From assembly GCF_010730955.1 (NCBI RefSeq), contig NZ_AP022577.1:3038001-3102000 (forward strand): a stretch of DNA of 64,000 nt, read 5' to 3'. Positions 58,791 through 64,000 of the stretch are shown here, one piece after another (within the stretch, counting starts at the first letter, position 1; each line of letters opens with the position of its first letter). The DNA is from Mycolicibacterium aubagnense. GTDB taxonomy: Bacteria; Actinomycetota; Actinomycetes; Mycobacteriales; Mycobacteriaceae. A program made the position numbers and the translations under genes. The notes under the pieces were generated by a model. It saw only the letters and a program-made list of their open reading frames with translations. It searched no databases and was not told where the DNA came from.

Positions 58791-60407
58791 GTGCCGCCCC
58801 GTCGCCCTGCACCGTCAATACTGCTGTCCGCCCTGGCGGCGACCGTAGTAATGGTGCCGTTGGCCGTCAGCGGCATCCCGAACTTCCCCGGCCTGACGGA
58901 CGACAAACCGTCAGCGCCCGAGCTCCACACACAGCCGCTGGCCGGTGTCGGCGGCGGACAGACCGTCCGGGAAATCCACCAGGACACCCCGTTCTCTCTG
59001 GTCGCGCTCACCGCCTCGGACTTCACCGGTACCTCGGCCCGGGTCCGGGCACAGAAGGCCGACGGGTCCTGGGGCCCCTGGTATGTGGTGGAAGCTCCCG
59101 ACGGCGTCGGCGAAGCGCACGCCACCACCCGCGGCACCGAGCCCGTGTTCGTCGGCCGCACCACGACCGTCCAGATCGCGGTGACCCGGCCCGCCGAGGC
59201 AGCTGCCACGCCACCCGCCGCCGACCGGCCACAGGGCCCCGGCCTGGGGTACCGACCCGTCGACGTCGAAAAGCCCTTGGGCCCGAGTATGAAAGCGGTG
59301 CTCATCAGCCCGCCGGAAGCGCCGGCCGACGTCCAGTTCCAGCCGACCGCGGTGTCGGCGCCGAACCAGCCGCCGAACATCATCAGCCGTGCCCAGTGGG
59401 GCGCCAATGAAAGCGTCCGCTGCGGACAACCGGTCTATGACCGGGGTGTGCGCGCGGCGATCGTCCACCACACGGCCGGCAGCAACGACTACGCACCCGA
59501 AGATTCCGCGGGCATCGTGCGCTCGATCTACGAGTACCACACTCGCGAATTGGGTTGGTGCGACATCGCTTACAACGCGCTGGTCGACAAATACGGCCAG
59601 GTTTTCGAGGGCCGGTTCGGCGGTATGACGAAGCCGGTCGAGGGGTCGCACACCGGTGGATTCAATGTCGATACCTGGGGCGTGGCCATGCTCGGCGACT
59701 TCGACGCCGTGCCACCCACCCCGTTGCAGCTGAAGATGACCGGCAGGCTCATCGGCTGGCGGCTGAGCCTGGACCACGTCAATCCCCTGGGCAGCGTGGT
59801 GCTGACCTCCGGCGGCGGCACCTTCACCCATTTCCCCGCCGGCGCGACGCCCACGCTGCCGACGATCTTCACCCACCGCGACGTCGGCAACACCGACTGC
59901 CCCGGTAACGCCGCGTACGCCGCGATGGGCGAACTACGCGACATCGCAGCATCTTTCACCGCCCCGCCGGGCGCGCTGAGCGCGATGGACATGCTGCGCG
60001 GCGGTGCGATCTTCGACAAGTGGCAGGCCATGGGCGGAGCTTCCGGCCCACTCGGCGTGGCGACCTCACCGGAGGCTGCGGCCGACGGCCACACCCGGTA
60101 CGCGACCTTCGACCACGGCGCCATGTACTGGTCACCGGCCACCGGCGCCCAGCCACTGACCGGAGCCCTGTATGACGCCTGGGGCGCACTGGGTTTCGAG
60201 CGCGGCGCCCTCGGACTGCCGACCAGCGGCGAGATCCCGGAACCGCAGTGGATCGTGCAGAACTTCCAGCACGGCACCCTCAACTTCGACCGCGAGAACG
60301 GGACCGTTACCCGCGTCATCGACGGTGTGCCACAAGAACTTCCGCCGCCGCCGAAGCAGGAGCCGGTGCAACTCGAGCGGTTCAGCCGCATCGAGATGCA
60401 GGGCTAG
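58791..60407 (+). CDS. Secreted N-acetylmuramoyl-L-alanine amidase with LGFP repeats (Rv3811-like)
   Basis: 538 residues. Signal peptide (LLSALAATVVMVPLAVSG), an N-terminal beta domain, then a PGRP/amidase-2 domain from about residue 205. The latter has ISRAQWGANESVRCG, zinc ligands in AAIVHHTAGSNDY and FTHRDVGNTDCPG, and WCDIAYNALVDKYGQVFEGRFGG. C-terminal LGFP-type repeats (FDKWQAMGGASGPLGVATSPE and YDAWGALGFERGALGLPTSGE) probably tether it to the cell wall. It cleaves the bond between muramic acid and stem peptide. The order after erp matches M. tuberculosis Rv3811. GTG start at 58791. Confidence 0.9.
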   Translation: MPPRRPAPSILLSALAATVVMVPLAVSGIPNFPGLTDDKPSAPELHTQPLAGVGGGQTVREIHQDTPFSLVALTASDFTGTSARVRAQKADGSWGPWYVVEAPDGVGEAHATTRGTEPVFVGRTTTVQIAVTRPAEAAATPPAADRPQGPGLGYRPVDVEKPLGPSMKAVLISPPEAPADVQFQPTAVSAPNQPPNIISRAQWGANESVRCGQPVYDRGVRAAIVHHTAGSNDYAPEDSAGIVRSIYEYHTRELGWCDIAYNALVDKYGQVFEGRFGGMTKPVEGSHTGGFNVDTWGVAMLGDFDAVPPTPLQLKMTGRLIGWRLSLDHVNPLGSVVLTSGGGTFTHFPAGATPTLPTIFTHRDVGNTDCPGNAAYAAMGELRDIAASFTAPPGALSAMDMLRGGAIFDKWQAMGGASGPLGVATSPEAAADGHTRYATFDHGAMYWSPATGAQPLTGALYDAWGALGFERGALGLPTSGEIPEPQWIVQNFQHGTLNFDRENGTVTRVIDGVPQELPPPPKQEPVQLERFSRIEMQG

Positions 60408-60412
60408 CTTCT

Positions 60413-60477
60413 CCGCCGAAACGGCATTCCAGCAGCAAAAGTGCGAGAACAGGCCTGCTGGAATGCCGTTTCGACGG
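60413..60477. terminator. Long hairpin between convergent amidase and HAD genes
   Basis: 23-base arms 60413-60435 and 60455-60477 are complementary at 22 positions, with one mismatch, around a 19-base loop (CAAAAGTGCGAGAACAGGC). It fills nearly the whole gap between the stop of the amidase gene and the stop of the HAD gene. Probably a bidirectional terminator, but the arm length is unusual. Confidence 0.6.
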
Positions 60478-60485
60478 AAAGTGGG

Positions 60486-61298
60486 CTACAGCCACCAGCG
60501 CTCGAGCACCCGCGCCACACCGTCGTCGCTGTTGGTCGTGGTGACCTCGTCGGCGGCCGCCACGGCCTCCGGGTGCGCGTTGCCCATCGCGACGCCCAAG
60601 CCGGCCCAGGTCAGCATCGGGATGTCGTTGGGCATGTCGCCGAACGTCACCACGTCCTCGGCGCCCAGCCCCAGCGGGTGGATGATCTCGGCCACGCCGG
60701 TGGCCTTGCTGATACCCAACGGCACCACTTCGATCAGCCCGTTGTTGGTCGAATAGGTCAGGTCGCCCGTGATGCCGACATGCGGAGCCAGTGCCGCGGC
60801 CAGATCGGCGCTGTGCGCGCCGGCCTTGCGGATCAACAGCTTCACCGCCGGCACGCTGAGCATGTCCTCGACCGACACCTCGGTGTTGTCCGGGTTGTGC
60901 CAGGCGTGCTCGTAGCCGGGTGAGCTCGCGAACTGGGGCATGGACTCGTCGAACGCGGTGCGGCCCACCCGCTCGACTGCCAGTCCGACACCCGGGATCA
61001 CCCGTGTGGCGATTTCGGCCAACTCGCCCAACGCATCCGGGCTCAAGGTGTGAGCCGAGATGATCCGGTCCGTGGCGGAGTCGTAGAGCACCGCGCCGTT
61101 GGCGCACACCGCCAGCGGCGCCAGCCCCAGCCCCTCCACCACCGGCGGAATCCAGCGGGGCGGCCGGCCGGTAGCGAGCACGAACTTGGCGCCGTTCGCG
61201 ACCGCGGCTTGCACGGCGGCGCGTGTTCGCGGCGTCACCCGCTCATGGCTGTCGAGCAGCGTGCCGTCGACGTCGGTGGCGATCAGCGCCGGCAGCAT
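60486..61298 (-). CDS. HAD-superfamily (Cof-type) hydrolase (Rv3813c-like)
   Basis: A 270-residue phosphatase of the Cof/YidA class. Motif I is LIATDVDGTLLDS (nucleophile Asp and acid Asp), motif II is FVLATGRPPRW, motif III Lys is in EVVPLGISKATGVAEII, and motif IV is VVTFGDMPNDIPML. A C2-type cap lies between motifs II and III. It hydrolyses sugar or nucleotide phosphates, substrate unknown. Its ATG overlaps the stop of the upstream acyltransferase gene by one base, so it ends a three-gene operon. The PE_PGRS gene found next to it in M. tuberculosis is absent here. Confidence 0.9.
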   Translation of the reverse strand: MLPALIATDVDGTLLDSHERVTPRTRAAVQAAVANGAKFVLATGRPPRWIPPVVEGLGLAPLAVCANGAVLYDSATDRIISAHTLSPDALGELAEIATRVIPGVGLAVERVGRTAFDESMPQFASSPGYEHAWHNPDNTEVSVEDMLSVPAVKLLIRKAGAHSADLAAALAPHVGITGDLTYSTNNGLIEVVPLGISKATGVAEIIHPLGLGAEDVVTFGDMPNDIPMLTWAGLGVAMGNAHPEAVAAADEVTTTNSDDGVARVLERWWL

Positions 61299-62038
61299 CA
61301 GTGGCCCCCGGCTTCCCGGCGGGCACGTTCGGCCTTCTCCAGCACTTCTGCCTCCTCGGGCGTCGGGGCACCTCCGCCCAGCCGGCGCGGTACCCAGTAC
61401 TCACCTGCCGGGTGCGGGTATTCCTCCTGCACGGCATGCAGTTGATCGGTCATGGTCTGCTGCAACATCGCCATCACCTCGGCGACCGGGCCGGCCGCCG
61501 AGGTGATCGGCGCTCCCACCCGAACAATGACCGGAATTTTCTTACGCCCCAGGCGCTTCGGGTGATCCTTGGTCCACACCCGGTGCACGCCCCACACGAT
61601 CACCGGGATGATCGGCACCTGCGCGTCGAGCGCCATCCGCGCCACGCCGGTCTTGAACTCCTTGAGCTCGAAACTGCGGCTGATCGTGGCTTCCGGATAT
61701 ACCCCGACCAGTTCGCCCGCGCGCAGCCGCTCCACCGCGATCGGATACGCGTCGCCGCCGGAACTGCGGTCGACCGGGATGAGCCCCGCCTGTTTGACCA
61801 GGAAATTGCCCATCGGCACCTGCTGCACCTCGGCCTTGAGCATGAAGCGGACCCGACGCCGCCGATGGGTGGCGGCCAGCCCGGCCGGCAGGAAGTCGAC
61901 GTAAGCGGTGTGGTTGATGGCGATCACCGCGCCACCGGTATCCGGAATGTGTTCCAGCCCTTGATAAGTGATCCGGGTTCCGGTAGCGACGACCACCGCC
62001 TTGGCGGCAATCTCGATGCCGCGGAAGACTGGCTCCAT
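61298..62038 (-). CDS. 1-acyl-glycerol-3-phosphate-type acyltransferase PlsC (Rv3814c/Rv3815c-like)
   Basis: 246 residues from the ATG at 62038. PlsC motifs: block I AINHTAYVDFLPAG (HX4D), block II with LIPVDRSSGGDAY, block III VYPEATISRSFELKEFKTG, and block IV VPIIPVIVWG. It transfers acyl groups to a glycerophosphate or glycolipid at the inner membrane face. It resembles the next gene upstream over its whole length (shared ISRSFE, EFWVP/EYWVP-RLGGGAPT endings), so the two are tandem duplicates 4 bp apart. Confidence 0.9.
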   Translation of the reverse strand: MEPVFRGIEIAAKAVVVATGTRITYQGLEHIPDTGGAVIAINHTAYVDFLPAGLAATHRRRRVRFMLKAEVQQVPMGNFLVKQAGLIPVDRSSGGDAYPIAVERLRAGELVGVYPEATISRSFELKEFKTGVARMALDAQVPIIPVIVWGVHRVWTKDHPKRLGRKKIPVIVRVGAPITSAAGPVAEVMAMLQQTMTDQLHAVQEEYPHPAGEYWVPRRLGGGAPTPEEAEVLEKAERARREAGGH

Positions 62039-62042
62039 GGCG

Positions 62043-62816
62043 CTACTCAGGCGCCCCTTCCGCCTGCCGCGCCGCCCGCCGGGCCGCCTTCTCGCGAGCT
62101 TCGTCGAGATCCATCTGGTCGGCCTCGGCCAGCGTCGGCGCACCGCCGCCCAACCGGTGCGGCACCCAGAACTCGCCGGCCGGGTGCTCCCCGTAGGCGT
62201 CCTGGACCTCCGACAGCAGGTGCTGCATGCGGGCGTGCAGCAGCGCGGTCAATTCGGCCGCCGGCAGCGTCGGGTAGATGGGCTCGCCGACGTGGATGTA
62301 GATGGGCACCTTGGGGCGGCGCATGTTGCGCGGATGACCCTTGGTCCAGATCCGCTGAGCACCCCAGATGATGTGCGGGACGATCGGCACGTCGGCCTCG
62401 ATGGCCATGCGGGCCGCGCCCGACTTGAACGCCTTGATCTCGAAGCTGCGGCTGATCGTGGCCTCGGGGTAGACGCCGACGAGCTCTCCCAGTTTGAGTT
62501 GCTTGACCGCCTCTGCATACGAGTCGGCGCCGCTGCCGCGGTCGACGGGGATGTGGCGCATCTTGCGCATCAGCCAGCCGCCGTACTTGTTGTCGAAGAC
62601 TTCCTTCTTCGCCATGAACCGCACCTTGCGGCCCCGCTTCTGCAGGACAGCGGGCAACCCGGCGAAGGTGAAGTCGAAGTAGCTGGTGTGGTTGATGGCG
62701 ACCACCGCACCGCCGCTGACCGGCAGGTTCTCTACGCCCGTGACGGTGAACTTCAAGCCCTGCACGCGCCACACCGTGCGCGCCAGCTTGATTGCCGTGC
62801 CATATACCGGTTCCAC
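62043..62816 (-). CDS. 1-acyl-glycerol-3-phosphate-type acyltransferase PlsC (Rv3816c-like)
   Basis: 257 residues from the GTG at 62816. Motifs: AINHTSYFDFTFAG (HX4D), HIPVDRGSGADSY, VYPEATISRSFEIKAFKSG and VPIVPHIIWGAQRIWTKGH, ending FWVPHRLGGGAPTLAEA. First gene of the plsC-plsC-HAD minus-strand operon and diverges from the phosphotransferase gene 70 bp away. M. tuberculosis has three tandem paralogues here (Rv3814c-Rv3816c), while only two are present in this window. Acyl and acceptor specificity unknown. Confidence 0.9.
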   Translation of the reverse strand: MEPVYGTAIKLARTVWRVQGLKFTVTGVENLPVSGGAVVAINHTSYFDFTFAGLPAVLQKRGRKVRFMAKKEVFDNKYGGWLMRKMRHIPVDRGSGADSYAEAVKQLKLGELVGVYPEATISRSFEIKAFKSGAARMAIEADVPIVPHIIWGAQRIWTKGHPRNMRRPKVPIYIHVGEPIYPTLPAAELTALLHARMQHLLSEVQDAYGEHPAGEFWVPHRLGGGAPTLAEADQMDLDEAREKAARRAARQAEGAPE

Positions 62817-62886
62817 GGGCAACAGCCTAGTGCGGACCGTCGGTACCGTGCGTGGAAGGCATACGAAGGTAGGCCACCCTGTAGAG

Positions 62887-63564
62887 GTGACCTTCCCAAC
62901 CGGCCCGGTACCTGTTCCCGACGTCGTCGACGCACTCGCCGCCGGCCGTCCTGTGGCCCCGGTCTGGGTGAACGAACTCGGCGGCGTGACGTTCGCCATC
63001 GGCACCGGCGACGAGTATGTGAAGACCTACCCGGCCGATCACGCACCACTGCTGACCGACGAGGCGGTCCGGCTGCGCTGGGCCGGGCAGTACATCGCTG
63101 TCCCGCCCGTGCTGGGCGAGGGCGCGGGCTGGCTGCACACCGCGGGGTTGCCCGGGTATTCCGCCGTCGACCCTCGGTGGGCCGACGATCCCGAGACCGC
63201 GGCCCACGCGATCGGGGCCGGCCTGCGTGCCATGCACGACGCGCTGCCCGTCGAGGACTGCCGGTTCGGGCGCCCGTCGTGGGTCCCCGCCGACCCGGCC
63301 GGGCCGGACCCGGACCGGCTCGTCGTCTGCCACGGTGACGCCTGCGCACCCAACACCCTGATGAGCGCCGACGGCGCGTTCATCGGACACGTCGACGTCG
63401 GGGACCTCGGGGTAGCCGACCGGTGGGCGGACCTGGCCATCGCCACCATGTCCCTCGACTGGAGCTACCCCGGCAACTACGAGGCCGCCCTGCTGGACGC
63501 CTACGGGGTGGCACGGGACGAAGCCCGCATCGACTACTACCGCGCGCTCTGGGACGCCGGCTGA
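62887..63564 (+). CDS. APH-type phosphotransferase (Rv3817-like)
   Basis: 225 residues from the GTG at 62887. Kinase-like aminoglycoside-phosphotransferase fold: VWVNELGGVTFAIGTGDEYVKTYPA (nucleotide loop and Lys), then the Brenner motif LVVCHGDACAPNTLM with catalytic Asp and metal-binding Asn. The DFG-equivalent is IGHVDVGDLGVADRWADLAI. It is at the short end for the family. It may phosphorylate a sugar, choline-like or antibiotic substrate. Resistance cannot be claimed from the fold. It diverges from the acyltransferase operon. Confidence 0.85.
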   Translation: MTFPTGPVPVPDVVDALAAGRPVAPVWVNELGGVTFAIGTGDEYVKTYPADHAPLLTDEAVRLRWAGQYIAVPPVLGEGAGWLHTAGLPGYSAVDPRWADDPETAAHAIGAGLRAMHDALPVEDCRFGRPSWVPADPAGPDPDRLVVCHGDACAPNTLMSADGAFIGHVDVGDLGVADRWADLAIATMSLDWSYPGNYEAALLDAYGVARDEARIDYYRALWDAG

Positions 63565-63623
63565 CACAGCTGGACATCCAGCTAGACTCGCTGGCGAACT
63601 CGTCACCGCCAAAAGGGGCATTT

Positions 63624-64000
63624 GTGCAGGTCACAAGCGTTGGACACGCCGGATTCCGGATCGATACGGCCGCGGGCAGCATTCTGTGCGACCCGTGGGT
63701 GAACCCTGCCTACTTCGCATCGTGGTTCCCGTTCCCGGACAACAGCCAGCTGGACTGGGACGCCCTCGGCAACTGCGACTACCTGTACGTCAGCCACCTA
63801 CACAAGGACCACTTCGATCCGGAGCACCTGCGCGCCCACGTCAACAAGGACGCGACGGTGCTGCTGCCGGACTACCCGGTGCCGGACCTGCGCCGCGAAC
63901 TCGAAGCCCTGGGCTTCCATTCGTTCTTCGAGACCACCGATTCGGTGAAGCACCGCGTGAGCGGCCCGAAGGGCGATCTGGACGTGATGATCATCGCCCT
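63624..64000 (+). CDS. Metallo-beta-lactamase-fold protein (Rv3818-like), N-terminal part only
   Basis: The gene runs off the right edge. About 125 residues are visible from a GTG with an AAAAGGGG ribosome site. The start is VQVTSVGHAGFRIDTAAGSI, then LCDPWVNPAYFASWFPFPD and the metal-binding LYVSHLHKDHFDPEHLRAHV (HxHxDH). This strongly resembles Rv3818, which combines a metallo-beta-lactamase fold with a C-terminal Rieske [2Fe-2S] domain that would lie outside the window. Its reaction is unknown. Confidence 0.85.
   Translation, partial: MQVTSVGHAGFRIDTAAGSILCDPWVNPAYFASWFPFPDNSQLDWDALGNCDYLYVSHLHKDHFDPEHLRAHVNKDATVLLPDYPVPDLRRELEALGFHSFFETTDSVKHRVSGPKGDLDVMIIA

Noticed and set aside
62887..63564. 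Aminoglycoside-resistance gene
   Set aside because: The APH fold is present, but the gene is in the conserved Rv3817 position and many housekeeping kinases share this fold. A resistance label is not supported.

Overview
This window comes from a high-GC mycobacterium, most likely a rapid-growing Mycolicibacterium-type species. Gene content and order match the conserved cell-wall supercluster that runs from about Rv3777 to Rv3818 in M. tuberculosis. Its diagnostic genes are dprE1/dprE2, aftA, embC/A/B, accD4-pks13-fadD32, the antigen 85 genes, aftB-ubiA-glfT2-glf and erp. No phage, CRISPR array or intact insertion sequence was seen. The species-level assignment is inference.

Layout. 1-3.8 kb: accessory enzymes (truncated PPOX-type protein, YCII, OsmC, a divergent AraC regulator / NmrA pair, SnoaL-like) ending at tRNA-Ser(TGA). 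3.8-11.3 kb: conserved block with a quinone oxidoreductase, a class-V aminotransferase-like protein lacking the PLP lysine, a GT-C membrane protein, the proteasome activator Bpa/PafE, and wzt-glfT1-wzm. 11.3-16.4 kb: accessory block (unknown helical protein, HxlR regulator divergent from a dehalogenase-like protein lacking its catalytic His, AhpD-like protein, MocR regulator, HD hydrolase). 16.4-24.3 kb: gtrA-like, dprE1, dprE2, aftA and embC, tightly packed. 24.3-27.6 kb: an insertion that separates embC from embA, carrying a minus-strand 3-hydroxyacyl-CoA dehydrogenase/oleate hydratase pair and the broken remains of a VIT1/CCC1-type metal transporter. 27.7-34.2 kb: embA and embB. 34.2-38 kb: accessory block with a DeoR regulator behind a triple direct repeat, a 21-codon stub resembling the start of GlgC, a WhiB protein, a small exported protein, and an RDD protein/hydrolase operon. 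38-50.5 kb: accD4, pks13, fadD32, the Rv3802c-type cutinase-like lipase, mpt51 and fbpA. 50.7-57.4 kb: aftB, ubiA, a PAP2 phosphatase, glfT2 and glf, a translationally coupled minus-strand operon. 57.6-64 kb: erp, a peptidoglycan amidase with LGFP repeats, HAD hydrolase, two PlsC acyltransferases, a phosphotransferase and a truncated metallo-beta-lactamase-fold protein.

How the genes work together. Glf makes UDP-galactofuranose. GlfT1 and GlfT2 build the galactan, and Wzt/Wzm export the lipid-linked polymer. UbiA, the PAP2 phosphatase and DprE1/DprE2 make decaprenyl-phosphoryl-arabinose. AftA, EmbA, EmbB and AftB use it to build the arabinan of arabinogalactan, and EmbC builds that of lipoarabinomannan. 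FadD32, AccD4 and Pks13 condense mycolic acids, and antigen 85 attaches them to the arabinan. Points most worth a second look: Ala instead of the benzothiazinone-target Cys in DprE1, the split emb locus, decayed gene stubs at insertion sites, two enzymes lacking catalytic residues, three regulatory repeat arrays, several long intergenic hairpins, and a 27-bp tandem repeat inside aftB.
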